Numbered from the stretch's first letter, positions 27,556 through 37,313 are shown. The stretch is DNA of 64,000 nucleotides from Acinetobacter sp. ANC 4805 (GCF_022549495.1 NZ_JAKZGD010000001.1:124001-188000); one strand, 5' to 3'. Program-made: numbers and translations. Notes: generated by a model from the sequence alone, not told the origin.

Positions 27556-28265
27556 ATATTGTTTTACTTGAGCCTGATCAAATCACGACAACGGATGATG
27601 TCTGGCAGATTGAAAATCCGCGTCAATTACAACATTTACGACAGCATATTCAGTTGAATTGTGGTGATACCTTAAAAGTCGGTGTGCGTAACGGTCAACG
27701 CTATCTTACGGAAGTAATATCTGTTTCTGAGCAACAGATTCGTATAAGACCGATTCAATTGGAAGCAATCCCAGCAAAGCTGCCTGTGCATTTAATTCTT
27801 GCTTTGCCACGTCCTAAAGTGTTACGCCGTATCATCATGGATGCGGTGACTTTAGGCGTGGAACGGATCAGTCTGATTCATAGTTATCGAGTGGATAAAA
27901 GCTATTGGCAAAGCCCATTTTTACAGCAGCTCAAGGATTATGTGACTTTAGGTCTAGAGCAAGCAGGCGATAGTATTGAGCCTGAAATTCAATTGTATAA
28001 ACGCTTTAAACCGTTTGTTGAAGATATCTTGCCTACATTTATTTCTGACCAAAAACCTGCTTATGTCGCGCACCCTTATGCAGAACAGCAGATGCCACAT
28101 GCGATTCAGCATTCATGTTGCCTGATCGTTGGCCCAGAAGGGGGATTTATTCCTTATGAGGTTGATCTGCTCAAAAAAAATGGCTGCCAAGCAATGAGCT
28201 TAGGCAACCGAATTTTACGAACTGAAACGGCGGTATCGCATATTTTAGGGCGATTATTTATCTAG
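27552..28265 (+). CDS. rsmE: 16S rRNA m3U1498 methyltransferase
   Basis: The 237-residue SPOUT methyltransferase modifies U1498 of 16S rRNA using SAM. It has an N-terminal PUA-like domain (NPRQLQHLRQHIQLNCGDTLKVG). The trefoil-knot SAM site near the C-terminus is seen as CCLIVGPEGGFIPYEVDLL and SLGNRILRTETAVSHIL. Its start overlaps the waaA stop. Its last 12 bases overlap the convergent mechanosensitive channel gene, leaving no room for a terminator. Confidence 0.95.
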   Translation: MNIVLLEPDQITTTDDVWQIENPRQLQHLRQHIQLNCGDTLKVGVRNGQRYLTEVISVSEQQIRIRPIQLEAIPAKLPVHLILALPRPKVLRRIIMDAVTLGVERISLIHSYRVDKSYWQSPFLQQLKDYVTLGLEQAGDSIEPEIQLYKRFKPFVEDILPTFISDQKPAYVAHPYAEQQMPHAIQHSCCLIVGPEGGFIPYEVDLLKKNGCQAMSLGNRILRTETAVSHILGRLFI

Positions 28266-29222
28266 GTTGATCGGCTCTGATTGATCACCACGATAGACTT
28301 TAACTTCCTGTACTGGATAAGGAATCGAAATACCCTTTTCATCAAATGCGGTGACCACCAGTTCTTGAATCTCGCTAATTGATGCCGAAGTCGATGTTTC
28401 TGTAGTATTGACCCACCAACGCACGGTTAAATTAATTGAGAAATCTGCAAGTGCGGTGACATTGACTGAGAAACTAGGTTGGCTCAGTACATTAAGATTA
28501 CGATCAAGAATATCGAGAATAATTTTCTTGGCTTTTTGCATATCATCTTCATAGCCAATGCCGACTATAAATTCACAACGACGACGCTGATAGGCATTGT
28601 TGACGATAACGGCACTGGTATACACCGTGGCATTTGGAATGACAATACGGCGACCATCAGGTGAGCGTAAAAAGGTTGCGCGAATCTGGATATCTTCAAC
28701 ATTGCCTTCCATGCCATTGACAACAATATCATCACCGATACGGAATGGTTCACTCAGTAAAATTAAAATACCTGACAGCAAGTTTTGGAAAATATCTTTG
28801 AAGGCAAAACCAATTGCGACAGAACCTATTCCTAAAGCTCCGATGAGTTGGCTTGGGGTAAAGCCTGGAATGGCAATCACCAGTGCAATTAAAAAACCAA
28901 AAAATAGAATAAAGGTACTTCCAACACGGTTGAGAACCAATACTAAATTTTGGCGAGTGTAGCTGCGATTTTCCAAAGTTTTGCGAATAAAGAATTTAAA
29001 TAACTTGGTTAGTAGCCAAAAAATGACAAAAACAGTGATCGCAATACAGATATAGGGTACACGTTCCCAAAAGCTATCCATGATTTTATCGATGGTGGTA
29101 TAGGCATCTTGGTACTTTTCCGTATGTGCCAATACCGTTTGCGTGGTTTTTGTACCTGCTTGATGAATCAATTCACCAGTATCTTTAGCGACTTCGGTTA
29201 ATGTCGTTTGCTCATTTGCCAC
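28254..29222 (-). CDS. MscS-family small mechanosensitive channel
   Basis: The 322-residue inner-membrane channel protein has membrane segments at about residues 53-75 (VPYICIAITVFVIFWLLTKLF), 90-115 and 118-145. The pore helix TM3 reads LIGALGIGSVAIGFAFKDIFQNLLSGILIL. The MscS beta domain (GDDIVVNGMEGNVEDIQIRATFLRSPDGRRIVIPNATVY) and an alpha/beta C-terminal domain follow. It opens under osmotic down-shock to release solutes. It starts with GTG at 29222, without a strong ribosome site. It is probably distal to the DUF805 gene, with an inverted repeat between them. Confidence 0.9.
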   Translation of the reverse strand: MANEQTTLTEVAKDTGELIHQAGTKTTQTVLAHTEKYQDAYTTIDKIMDSFWERVPYICIAITVFVIFWLLTKLFKFFIRKTLENRSYTRQNLVLVLNRVGSTFILFFGFLIALVIAIPGFTPSQLIGALGIGSVAIGFAFKDIFQNLLSGILILLSEPFRIGDDIVVNGMEGNVEDIQIRATFLRSPDGRRIVIPNATVYTSAVIVNNAYQRRRCEFIVGIGYEDDMQKAKKIILDILDRNLNVLSQPSFSVNVTALADFSINLTVRWWVNTTETSTSASISEIQELVVTAFDEKGISIPYPVQEVKVYRGDQSEPINLDK

Positions 29223-29274
29223 AAGAAATCTCTATTTCGCAACGTAAGGAATAAATTAGGGGAGCCATCATAAT

Positions 29275-29304
29275 GAATTTATCCTGATCATGCATGATAA
29301 ATTC
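29275..29304. repeat. Inverted repeat between the MscS and DUF805 genes
   Basis: Perfect 9-bp arms GAATTTATC / GATAAATTC enclose a 12-base centre. The 12-bp palindrome ATCATGCATGAT overlaps the right arm. There is no T-run, so a protein site or RNA hairpin is as likely as a terminator. Confidence 0.45.
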
Positions 29305-29356
29305 CGTAACGGTTTGCACTTATGATTTACGAAAACTTTGGCTGCTGGATGAATCC

Positions 29357-29926
29357 TTAAAAATATTCAGTTGTATTTTGCAAGAGCTGGGTTGGTGTAT
29401 CCCAAAAGTCAGGGCTAGCAAAATAATAGCTGAAGATCAACATGGCAAAAATCATAATCAAACTGAATATAATCATGATCCATGCAAGCAGCTTCTCCCA
29501 TGCTGCGGATGGGCGAATATCGCCATAATCATTGCGATGAGGTGTGCCTTTGGCAAGCAGGACATAAAGAATGAAAAAGAACTGAATCATCGGAACCAAT
29601 AATAATAGGCAGAGCCATCCTGTTTTATTTAGATCATGTAAACGTCGTGTTAAAAACACAATCTGAAAATAAAAGCCTGCAAACCACAGTCCTGTCAGTG
29701 CAATTGCACCGATCCCAGAGAATGCCGATAAAATAGGTTCATGAACTTGGACATTATTGACACTGAAACTAGTTGAAATTGCAATAATGAGAGTGAAAAG
29801 AACAGACCAGCTGATGCTGAGTAAACCATACCAACCCAAATAGCTGAGACGATTAAAACGTCCTTTAATGGATAAGGGGTGGTCATTTTTTTGGCTGATC
29901 TTCGGTGGTCGGGTTTGATTGAACAT
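29357..29926 (-). CDS. DUF805 membrane protein
   Basis: The 189-residue protein has the DUF805 pattern. It starts with GRFNRLSYLGWYGLLSISWSVLF, then GIGAIALTGLWFAGFYFQIVFLTRRLHDLNKTGWLCLLLLVPMIQFFFILYVLLAKGTPHRNDYGDIRP, with the conserved RLHDLNKTGW turn. Four membrane segments are followed by a fifth close to the C-terminus. The function of the family is unknown. Same strand as the MscS gene, 134 bp upstream. Confidence 0.85.
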   Translation of the reverse strand: MFNQTRPPKISQKNDHPLSIKGRFNRLSYLGWYGLLSISWSVLFTLIIAISTSFSVNNVQVHEPILSAFSGIGAIALTGLWFAGFYFQIVFLTRRLHDLNKTGWLCLLLLVPMIQFFFILYVLLAKGTPHRNDYGDIRPSAAWEKLLAWIMIIFSLIMIFAMLIFSYYFASPDFWDTPTQLLQNTTEYF

Positions 29927-30208
29927 AATGCATTCCTATTTTTTGATTATTAAATCTTTTAAGGTTTTGGCAATGATCAAAATAATCACTTATTTTAAGA
30001 GTAAAAAGCATAGACAAGCAGTTCAAATTTAAATTATTTTGAGTAAATTTTTGAAAACAATTTGGTCGTCAAAACATAACATTCTTACGACCAAAGCCGC
30101 ATTGTTTGCTCTTGTAAATGGTGACCATACTGCAAGAGAAAACAAAACATACCCGAAAAATAGATGTGTATATCTAAGGTATGAAATAAAAAACAAAGGA
30201 AGTGAGCT

Positions 30209-32152
30209 ATGAAAGAAATCTACCCAGTGCCTGATAAATTCAAAGAAATGGCAAGAACCTCGGAAGCAGACTATTTCAAACGTTATCAGGATTCAATCGA
30301 GCAGCCTGAAGCATTTTGGGCAGCAGAAGCGCAAAACATTGACTGGATTAAGCCATTTACACAGGTTAAAAATACCAGTTTTAATCAAGATCATTTCAAA
30401 ATTGAATGGTTTGCTGATGGGGAATTGAACGTCTCTGCAAACTGTTTAGATCGTCATTTAAAAGATAATCCCCTCAAACCTGCGATTATTTGGGAAGGTG
30501 ATCACCCCTCACGCCATAAAATCATTTCTTTTGTTGAACTACATGATGAAGTCTGTCGGTTTGCGAATGTATTAAAAAAACAAGGCATTACTAAAGGCGA
30601 CCGTGTAGTGCTATACATGCCAATGGTGCCAGAAGCAGCGATTGCCATGTTAGCTTGTGCCCGTATTGGTGCGGTGCATTGTGTGGTTTTTGGTGGTTTT
30701 TCACCGGATTCATTGGCAAGTCGTATTGATGATAGTCAGGCAAAATTAGTCATTACTGCGGATGCGGGCATGCGTGGTGGTAAGCTGATTCCACTGAAAG
30801 AAAATGTCGATGCTGCACTCGAAATTGAGGGAACCAGTAGTGTTGAAAACGTAATTGTGGTGCATCGTACAGGGAACCCAATTCAGTTTAATGCACCACG
30901 TGATGTTTGGTATCACCTTGCAATCATGGAAGTGGATGAGCATTGCCCACCTGAACCAATGAAAGCAGAAGATCCGTTATTCATTTTATATACTTCTGGT
31001 TCAACAGGTAAGCCAAAAGGCGTATTACATACGACAGGCGGTTATCTGGTCTACGTCAACACCACGTTTAGAGAAGTCTTTGATTTACGTGAAGATGATG
31101 TGTATTGGTGTACCGCAGATGTAGGCTGGATTACAGGACATAGTTATTTACTGTATGGCCCACTCAGTAATGCCACCACTACCGTGATGTTTGAGGGTAT
31201 TCCACAATACCCAACATGGGCACGTATTGGTCATGTGATTGATAAGCACAACATTACCATTCTATATACGGCACCAACTGCAATTCGCGCGATGATGCGT
31301 GAAGGTGATGCTTATGTACGTGAAAGTGATCGCAGTAGCTTACGTTTACTGGGTTCAGTCGGTGAACCGATTAACCCTGAGGCATGGAATTGGTATCACG
31401 AAGTCGTTGGCGAAGGGCGTTGCCCAATTGTTGATACATGGTGGCAAACTGAAACAGGTGGAATTTTAATTTCACCGTTACCGGGTGCAACTGCATTAAA
31501 ACCGGGTTCAGCAACACGTCCATTCTTTGGGGTACAGCCTGCATTGGTGGATGGCGAAGGGAATGAATTAGATGGTGCTGCCGAAGGTAATCTAGTAATC
31601 AAAGACTCATGGCCGGGACAAATGCGAACCATTTGGGGTGATCCAGAGCGTTTTATCGAAGCGTATTTTTCCACCTTTAAAAATTATTATTTTACTGGTG
31701 ATGGCGCACGCCGTGATGCTGATGGTTACTATTGGATCACAGGGCGTGTTGATGATGTACTGAACGTTTCAGGACATCGTCTAGGCACAGCTGAGATTGA
31801 AAGTGCTTTGGTCGCACATGAAGCCGTGGCTGAAGCTGCTGTGGTGGGGATGCCGCATGATATTAAAGGTCAGGGCATTTGTACTTTTGTCACTTTACAA
31901 GCTGATGTCGCGGAATCGGAAGAGCTGCGTAAGGAGTTGGTCAATTGGGTGCGTAAAGTGCTTGGGCCAGTGGCTACCCCTGATGCACTGCATTGGGCGC
32001 CTGCTTTGCCGAAAACTCGTTCAGGTAAAATCATGCGTCGTATCCTAAGAAAGATTGCGGCAAATGAGTTGGATAGCTTAGGCGATACCTCAACATTGGC
32101 TGAGCCGGCTGTGGTTGAACATCTGATTGCCACGGTTTATCCAAACCGATAA
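30209..32152 (+). CDS. acs: Acetyl-CoA synthetase
   Basis: Acs activates acetate to acetyl-CoA through acetyl-AMP. The 647-residue protein has the ANL-family P-loop [22 protein letters not shown] (near residue 263), [17 protein letters not shown], the adenine site [14 protein letters not shown] and the hinge region [26 protein letters not shown]. The C-terminal [17 protein letters not shown] carries the catalytic lysine that is acetylated in other Acs enzymes. AAGGAAG precedes ATG 30209. The 282-bp upstream gap contains no gene. A terminator follows. Confidence 0.97.
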   Translation: MKEIYPVPDKFKEMARTSEADYFKRYQDSIEQPEAFWAAEAQNIDWIKPFTQVKNTSFNQDHFKIEWFADGELNVSANCLDRHLKDNPLKPAIIWEGDHPSRHKIISFVELHDEVCRFANVLKKQGITKGDRVVLYMPMVPEAAIAMLACARIGAVHCVVFGGFSPDSLASRIDDSQAKLVITADAGMRGGKLIPLKENVDAALEIEGTSSVENVIVVHRTGNPIQFNAPRDVWYHLAIMEVDEHCPPEPMKAEDPLFILYTSGSTGKPKGVLHTTGGYLVYVNTTFREVFDLREDDVYWCTADVGWITGHSYLLYGPLSNATTTVMFEGIPQYPTWARIGHVIDKHNITILYTAPTAIRAMMREGDAYVRESDRSSLRLLGSVGEPINPEAWNWYHEVVGEGRCPIVDTWWQTETGGILISPLPGATALKPGSATRPFFGVQPALVDGEGNELDGAAEGNLVIKDSWPGQMRTIWGDPERFIEAYFSTFKNYYFTGDGARRDADGYYWITGRVDDVLNVSGHRLGTAEIESALVAHEAVAEAAVVGMPHDIKGQGICTFVTLQADVAESEELRKELVNWVRKVLGPVATPDALHWAPALPKTRSGKIMRRILRKIAANELDSLGDTSTLAEPAVVEHLIATVYPNR

Positions 32153-32166
32153 ACCTATTCAAATTT

Positions 32167-32199
32167 AAAAAGAGCGTTCGATCAAACGCTCTTTTTTTC
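32167..32199 (+). terminator. Intrinsic terminator after acs
   Basis: AGAGCGTT-cgatca-AACGCTCT is followed by seven T and preceded by an A-run. It is probably bidirectional with the convergent hydrolase gene. Confidence 0.9.
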
Positions 32200-32207
32200 T
32201 GCATGAT

Positions 32208-32753
32208 TTAATTCTGTGCTAAAAAATCAGCCGTGTTTTGTACCGTGGCAAAGAAACCGAGTGCAGATAAAAATGCCGTTTGTACATCGGCTGCTTTGAC
32301 GATCTTAGCATCATGTTCAAGATCACGGGTTGCAGTGGCATCTGCGATCACAATGGGTTGGTAGCCAAGTTCTTTGGCTGCACGTGTCCCTGAGTCAATA
32401 CAGACATGGGTCATCATACCTGTGATCACTAACTGTTCAACTTGATGTTGTTCAAGGATGGTTTGAAGATTGGTTTCCAAAAAGCTATTGGGAAAATGCT
32501 TTTCGACAATCACTGATTGATCTGTGACTTTAAGTTGAGGATGTAATTCAACACCCACGGTATTTTCCTGAAAGAAACTGGCAGAGGCAGGGTTAATATG
32601 TTGAATATAAATAATCGGTAAATTGTTTTGAATAAAATGGTCTTCCAATAGATTGGTTTGCGCAAGAGCAAGCTCTGGATTGACCAATTCCATTTTGCCA
32701 TTTTTAAAATAATCGTTTTGGACATCAATAATCAGTAAGGCTTGTTTCATCAT
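32208..32753 (-). CDS. Isochorismatase-like cysteine hydrolase
   Basis: The 181-residue cytoplasmic enzyme has the family triad: Asp in ALLIIDVQNDYF (residue 10), Lys in VIVEKHFPNSF, and Cys in VITGMMTHVCIDSGTRAAKELGY. Such enzymes hydrolyse amides or related bonds (nicotinamidase, ureidoacrylate or N-carbamoyl amidases). The substrate cannot be read from sequence. It is divergent from an Lrp-type regulator 100 bp away, which probably controls it. Confidence 0.88.
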   Translation of the reverse strand: MMKQALLIIDVQNDYFKNGKMELVNPELALAQTNLLEDHFIQNNLPIIYIQHINPASASFFQENTVGVELHPQLKVTDQSVIVEKHFPNSFLETNLQTILEQHQVEQLVITGMMTHVCIDSGTRAAKELGYQPIVIADATATRDLEHDAKIVKAADVQTAFLSALGFFATVQNTADFLAQN

Positions 32754-32855
32754 TTTTTTCTTCCAACGTTAAGATAAAACAAGAGTAGGGGAAGTGTGAA
32801 AAATCCGCTATATTCAGATGAAAGCATTGTTGCTGGTTTTCTTTCGTAATGAAAA

Positions 32856-33269
32856 ATGAATATTGAACTTGATCCGATTGATCTGAAAATTATTGAATTG
32901 CTAAAACAAGATTCGCGTTTAAGCCATAAAGAAATAGGACAGCGAGTGCACCGTACTGGGCAGGCCGTTGGCGCTCGTATTGCACAGTTAATGGATGCAG
33001 GCTTTATCAAAAATTACACCATCGCGATAAAATATGAACATAAACAATTCATCCAACTGTTTATGAATGATCAGCAAGCTTTTATTGAGGTTGAGCGTTT
33101 GGTCAAACAATATGAGCAGGTGGATGAATGTTTTAAAATTCTCGGCAACGCCTGCTATATGATTGTTAGCCATTTTAATCCATCACAATTAAATGAGTTT
33201 ATTGAGCAACTGTCGCAGTGGTGCCGATATTCGGTTGAAACGGTCATGCGGGAAATTGAGACCCGTTAA
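32856..33269 (+). CDS. Lrp/AsnC-family transcriptional regulator
   Basis: The 137-residue protein has the Lrp helix-turn-helix at the N-terminus (LDPIDLKIIELLKQDSRLSHKEIGQRVHRTGQAVGARIAQLMDAGFI), followed by an alpha/beta ligand-sensing (RAM-like) domain somewhat diverged from the usual GYDF pattern. It is transcribed away from the cysteine hydrolase gene, the usual arrangement for a local regulator. Its ligand is unknown. Confidence 0.85.
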   Translation: MNIELDPIDLKIIELLKQDSRLSHKEIGQRVHRTGQAVGARIAQLMDAGFIKNYTIAIKYEHKQFIQLFMNDQQAFIEVERLVKQYEQVDECFKILGNACYMIVSHFNPSQLNEFIEQLSQWCRYSVETVMREIETR

Positions 33270-33270
33270 A

Positions 33271-33301
33271 ATAAAAAAAGCCCCAAGCCGAGCCTTGGGG
33301 G
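33271..33301 (-). terminator. Terminator for the sfnG/msuE operon (minus strand)
   Basis: CCCCAAG-ccgagc-CTTGGGG (33281-33300) has an A-rich stretch on its left side on the plus strand. On the minus strand this is a stem followed by CTTTTTTTATTTT. It terminates leftward transcription from the sulfone genes and lies head-on to the Lrp gene. Confidence 0.8.
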
Positions 33302-33348
33302 GAAGATTTGCCATTTCTTTTGTTTTTCTTCTTATTCAGCACTGAAAA

Positions 33349-34457
33349 CTAAGCTGATTTTGCTGCGAGACGCTGTTCCTGTTGTTGCTCAAGTTGACGG
33401 ACTAACGGTAGAACTTTTTCTCCAAAATATTCAACTTCCTCAATAAAGTGAAGAAAGCCTGATAAAATAAGATCAACGCCTACATTTTTTAAGTCCACAA
33501 TCCGTTCCGCAATTTGCTGCGGTGTACCGATGAGATTGGTTTTAAAACCATCGTTATATTGCACTAAATCATCAAAGGTGGATGTTGCCCAATTACCCGC
33601 ACGTTCAGGGGCGGCTGCACCTGCTTCACGGGTCGCATCACCAAAGGCATTCACCGCTTCGACATTGGCTTGTGCAATAATGTCATTCAATACGGTTTTG
33701 GCTTCTTCTTCAGTGTCACGCGCGATGATAAAGGCATTCACGCCAATCTTGATCTGTCGATTGCCCAGTTTTGCTTTACTGCGAACATCATCAACCTGTT
33801 TTTTAATTTCTTCGACACTATTACCATTGGTAAAATACCAGTCTGACACACGCGCAGCCATATCACGTGCGGCACGGGAACTGCCGCCTTGAAACACTTC
33901 GATATAAGGTTTTTGCAAAGGTTTTGGTTTAAGCGTGTAATTCTGGAATTGGTAATATATTTGCCGCCAAAGCTGTAATTGTCAGTCGTCCAGATGCCTT
34001 TGAGAGTACGAATAAATTCTTCTGAACGAACATAACGTTCATCGTGTTCAGGCCATACTTCGCCAATAGCGTCAAATTCACCACGGAACCAGCCACTCAC
34101 CACATTAATGGCGATACGACCTTGAGTCAGATAGTCAATGGTTGCTAGCTGTTTCGCCGCAAGCACAGGTTTCCAAGGACCAGGTAGAATGGCTGCAATC
34201 ACCTTTAGTTTTTCAGTCTGAGCCAATAGCGCATGGCTAAAACTGACTGATTCATGTTGGTTTTCTGCACCATAGCCTGCGGTAAAACGGATTTGGGTGA
34301 GTGCATATTCGAAGCCGCTACGTTCTGCGGTTTGTGCCAGTCGCACGTTATAGTCATAGCTCCAGTCGGTACGTTGTTCGATATCGCTGACAACGAGACC
34401 ACCACTTACATTGGGAACCCAGTAGGCAAATTTAATTGCAGATGTTGTTATTGTCAT
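33349..34457 (-). pseudogene. sfnG: FMNH2-dependent dimethylsulfone monooxygenase, frameshifted
   Basis: Two overlapping frames together give a complete luciferase-like SfnG. The N-terminal part reads IKFAYWVPNVSGGLVVSDIEQRT and INVVSGWFRGEFDAIGE; the C-terminal part reads EVFQGGSSRAARDMAARVSDWYFTNGN and DGFKTNLIGTPQQIAERIV. The break is at 33955-33960, where the plus strand reads TAATATATTTG; removing one AT pair restores ...GGKYYQFQNYTLKP.... The enzyme would convert dimethyl sulfone to methanesulfinate for sulfur supply. GGAGG precedes the ATG at 34457. Whether this is true decay, a reversible AT-repeat slip or a base-calling error cannot be told from one sequence. Confidence 0.85.
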
Positions 34458-34483
34458 CGTTGTATCCTCCATCAAACTATTAT

Positions 34484-35224
34484 TTATGCGACATTGGTTA
34501 AATTCTTGGTTGGTTTAGGATGTAAGCGAGATTCAGCAGCATCTAAATCGGGTACAGCTGCCGATGGGAGTACTTCTGCCTGTTCAATCTGTTTGTTGAT
34601 GCCGAGATTTTGATTGGCTTGTTCTGTTTTGGTTTTAATTACCGCAGCGCGCTGACCTTTGGCAGGTGCCCATTCTAGAATGGGTAAAGCACGTGCGACA
34701 GCTAAGGTGACACGATCAGAGAGTTGTTCACTTTTTACCGTATATTCAGGGGTAAAATCTCGATCGGTAGCATAGACGCCGATCGGTAGTGTCTGTGCTT
34801 GGAAAAAACTAAACAATGGGCGTAACTGATGTTCTAAGACAAGTGCATGACGATCACTACCGCCAGATGCTGCGAGTAAAACAGGAACATCGACCAAAGC
34901 TGTTTGTTCTACAAAGTCAAAAAAATGTTTGAATAAGCCTGTAAATGAGGCACGGTAAACAGGTGTTCCCACAATCAATGCATCGGCTGCTTCAACGGCT
35001 GCTAGATCATCTTGGACACGTTGCGGTAACTGATTTCGGTAAATCACTCCGCCAAGTAGAGGTCCAATTTCACTTAATTTGATGAAATGTATTTTGATAT
35101 GAATTGCTTCTGAAAGTTCATCAATAATGGATTGAACCAAACTTTCCGTTTTTGACGGACTATTTAAACCACCAGAAACAGCAACAATATTAAGAGGAGT
35201 TGATAGCGTATTATGATGAGACAT
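34484..35224 (-). CDS. msuE: NAD(P)H-dependent FMN reductase, MsuE type
   Basis: The 246-residue flavodoxin-like reductase supplies FMNH2 to two-component monooxygenases. It has NIVAVSGGLNSPSKTESLV (phosphate loop), DALIVGTPVYRASFTGLFKHFFDFV and VLLAASGGSDRHALVLEHQLRPLF, typical of MsuE/SsuE. A non-conserved tail of about 60 residues follows. I chose the ATG at 35224, with AGGT eight bases upstream; an ATG six bases earlier is possible. It lies 26 bp upstream of sfnG. If SfnG is inactive, this enzyme has no local partner. Confidence 0.88.
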   Translation of the reverse strand: MSHHNTLSTPLNIVAVSGGLNSPSKTESLVQSIIDELSEAIHIKIHFIKLSEIGPLLGGVIYRNQLPQRVQDDLAAVEAADALIVGTPVYRASFTGLFKHFFDFVEQTALVDVPVLLAASGGSDRHALVLEHQLRPLFSFFQAQTLPIGVYATDRDFTPEYTVKSEQLSDRVTLAVARALPILEWAPAKGQRAAVIKTKTEQANQNLGINKQIEQAEVLPSAAVPDLDAAESRLHPKPTKNLTNVA

Positions 35225-35576
35225 GGTCATTACCTAAAAAGATCATTTCGAATTAGGCTCTATTTATCTACATGACAGTCTAGGCTGTAAAATAAGGAAA
35301 TGCTGCAAGCTTATCTTTTTTATAGATATCTCAAACTATCCCAAAGTTAAAAAAATAAAATGAATTTAATGCTCTGTTTCTATTCGGTATTTCTGTATAG
35401 TAGTTATTAATTGATCTATAGTGTATGCGTTATATCAATATTTGCATTGTTTTTCAGTTAGATGAAATAAACAAGAGTTGATGTTTGAGCAACAGTTTAT
35501 TTAAAAAATAAGCTAAAATAGATCAAATTTGAATAAACACCGTACAGTGACGTACTCGCAGATAGCTTAAGCGCTT
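35225..35576. other. Intergenic region between msuE and a response-regulator gene
   Basis: The two genes are divergent, so this 352-bp AT-rich stretch must carry both promoters. I saw no convincing gene, strong promoter match or long inverted repeat. Confidence 0.4.
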
Positions 35577-36227
35577 ATGAATATTTTAATTGTAGACGAC
35601 CATCCTTTATTTAGACATGCTTTGATTCAAGCGGTTCGTTATAGCATTCCTCAAGCACAGATTCAGGAAACTGCGGATGTTGATGAGTTCTATGAAAAGT
35701 TGGAACATGGTTCTGAGCCTGATTTAGTTTTACTCGATTTAAATCTACCAGGTGCATCTGGTTTTTCTGCTTTGGTGTATGTACGAGCACAATATCCAGC
35801 GATTCCGATTATTGTGGTATCGGCACATGAGGAAGTTTCAATCATTCAGCGGGCGATTGCACATGGTGCGATGGGCTATATCCCAAAATCGTCACATCCA
35901 AGTCATATTGGTGAAGCGATTAAACATGTATTAGAGGGTGAAATTTGGTTACCACCGAATTTACCAAAACATGCTGGATTTGATCCAAGGGCTGCTGACG
36001 AAACAGCATTGGCAGAACGTCTACAATCACTTACACCACAACAGTTCCGCGTATTGATGATGGTTGCTGAGGGTTTGCTAAATAAGCAGATTGCTTATGA
36101 GCTAGATGTCTCTGAAGCAACGATTAAAGCGCATGTCACCGCTATTTTTCGTAAATTAGGTGTACAAAATCGTACTCAAGCGGTATTGGCGATCAGTGCT
36201 TTAAACATTGAAGATAAGAAGATGTAA
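35577..36227 (+). CDS. NarL/FixJ-type response regulator (orphan)
   Basis: The 216-residue protein has a receiver domain (ILIVDDHPLFRHAL; phospho-acceptor Asp in LVLLDLNLPGASG near residue 54; PKSSHPSHIGEAI with the conserved Lys). A C-terminal LuxR-type helix-turn-helix follows (LTPQQFRVLMMVAEGLLNKQIAYELDVSEATIKAHVTAIFRKLG, near residues 150-193). No histidine kinase is nearby. It is convergent with omp33-36 across a bidirectional terminator. Its target genes are unknown. Confidence 0.92.
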   Translation: MNILIVDDHPLFRHALIQAVRYSIPQAQIQETADVDEFYEKLEHGSEPDLVLLDLNLPGASGFSALVYVRAQYPAIPIIVVSAHEEVSIIQRAIAHGAMGYIPKSSHPSHIGEAIKHVLEGEIWLPPNLPKHAGFDPRAADETALAERLQSLTPQQFRVLMMVAEGLLNKQIAYELDVSEATIKAHVTAIFRKLGVQNRTQAVLAISALNIEDKKM

Positions 36228-36277
36228 GATATTGAAATGAGAAATTTAAGTTCTCATTTTATTGAATATCAGCAAAG

Positions 36278-36308
36278 AAAAAACCAGTTCAAAAGAACTG
36301 GTTTTTTC
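36278..36308. terminator. Bidirectional terminator between response regulator and omp33-36
   Basis: AAAAAACCAGTTC-aaaa-GAACTGGTTTTTT is a perfect stem with A and T runs on each side. Confidence 0.93.
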
Positions 36309-36349
36309 TTATGAATTTTGGGTTCGATAGACTGAACTCAAATCTAATA

Positions 36350-37243
36350 TTAGAAACGGAACTTCGCGTTTACGCCAATCGTTTGTGCATCTAAATTTAC
36401 TAGCTTGGCATTTACATTTACGTAGCTTGCACCTACAGCAACTGCTGGAGTAATGAAGTAGTTTACGTTTGTGCCCCAAGCAGACTTGATTGGAGAGAAG
36501 TTATCGCTGTTGATGTCTGAGCTTGCATTCACTTCAGCATAAGATGCGCCAACGCTTAGTTTAGGTGTTAAGTAAAGATCAGTTTTTAAACCGTAAGCTT
36601 TATTTTCACCATATACAAGACCAGTTTCAAAACCGATCGCCATGTTGGTACCATCGATGTTACCCACATATTTAGTACGTGCAGTTACAACATCTTGTTT
36701 ATCGCCAATCGTTGCTGATTCTGCAACAGTATGGAAAACACCATTTTCAAGAACACTGTTTGCATCTAAAGAGATTTGGTCAGAAACACGAGTATAACCT
36801 ACTGCAACTAAGAAATTAGGAGAGACTAATGCACCTACTTCTAATGCATAACGATCACCGTTGTCTTTTTCGTCTTCAGCTTTAGTTTGAGAGTGGCTGT
36901 ATGAAGCACTTGTATAAATTGGAAGGTAAGGTGTTGGAAGATATGCTTCACCTTTTACACCAAATGAATTGTTTTTAATCGTAGGGATTTCATTACCACT
37001 TAATTTAGCAAAGCTATACGCAGCAGATACATTCGATGCTTGGTTTAAGAAAGCAGCTTCGGCTAAAGGACCTTTAGATGCATCTACATTTTTAAGGTAA
37101 ACAGTACCTTGAGCAGCACCAGTAAAATCTTTATCGTTTACAGTCGCGTCTAGGAATTCAGATTGACCTTGAACTTCTACTTGGTAAGCGTGAGCACCGG
37201 TCATGGCTAATAATAAAGCAGTGGCTAAACCGAGTTTTTTCAT
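36350..37243 (-). CDS. omp33-36: Outer-membrane porin Omp33-36
   Basis: The 297-residue precursor has the signal peptide MKKLGLATALLLAMTGAHA followed by YQVEVQGQSEF, and GPLAEAAFLNQASNVSAAYSFA. The C-terminus, QTIGVNAKFRF, ends in Phe. This is the Acinetobacter Omp33-36 (Omp34) pattern: a water/small-molecule channel that also acts as a host-cell toxic factor, and whose loss is tied to carbapenem resistance in A. baumannii. No truncation or insertion is seen. It shares a family with the porins at 20077 and 21206. A good promoter lies upstream. Confidence 0.9.
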   Translation of the reverse strand: MKKLGLATALLLAMTGAHAYQVEVQGQSEFLDATVNDKDFTGAAQGTVYLKNVDASKGPLAEAAFLNQASNVSAAYSFAKLSGNEIPTIKNNSFGVKGEAYLPTPYLPIYTSASYSHSQTKAEDEKDNGDRYALEVGALVSPNFLVAVGYTRVSDQISLDANSVLENGVFHTVAESATIGDKQDVVTARTKYVGNIDGTNMAIGFETGLVYGENKAYGLKTDLYLTPKLSVGASYAEVNASSDINSDNFSPIKSAWGTNVNYFITPAVAVGASYVNVNAKLVNLDAQTIGVNAKFRF

Positions 37244-37285
37244 AATAATTTCCAGCTTTAACAGTAAGGAATAAAGTTGGATTTC

Positions 37286-37313
37286 ATTCTATTGTAACAA
37301 AATATGAAGTCAA
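37286..37313 (-). promoter_or_regulatory. Candidate promoter of omp33-36
   Basis: On the minus strand, TTGACT (plus 37308-37313), a 16-bp spacer and TAGAAT (plus 37286-37291) form a strong sigma-70 match. The start would be about 35 bases before the ATG at 37243. Confidence 0.6.
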
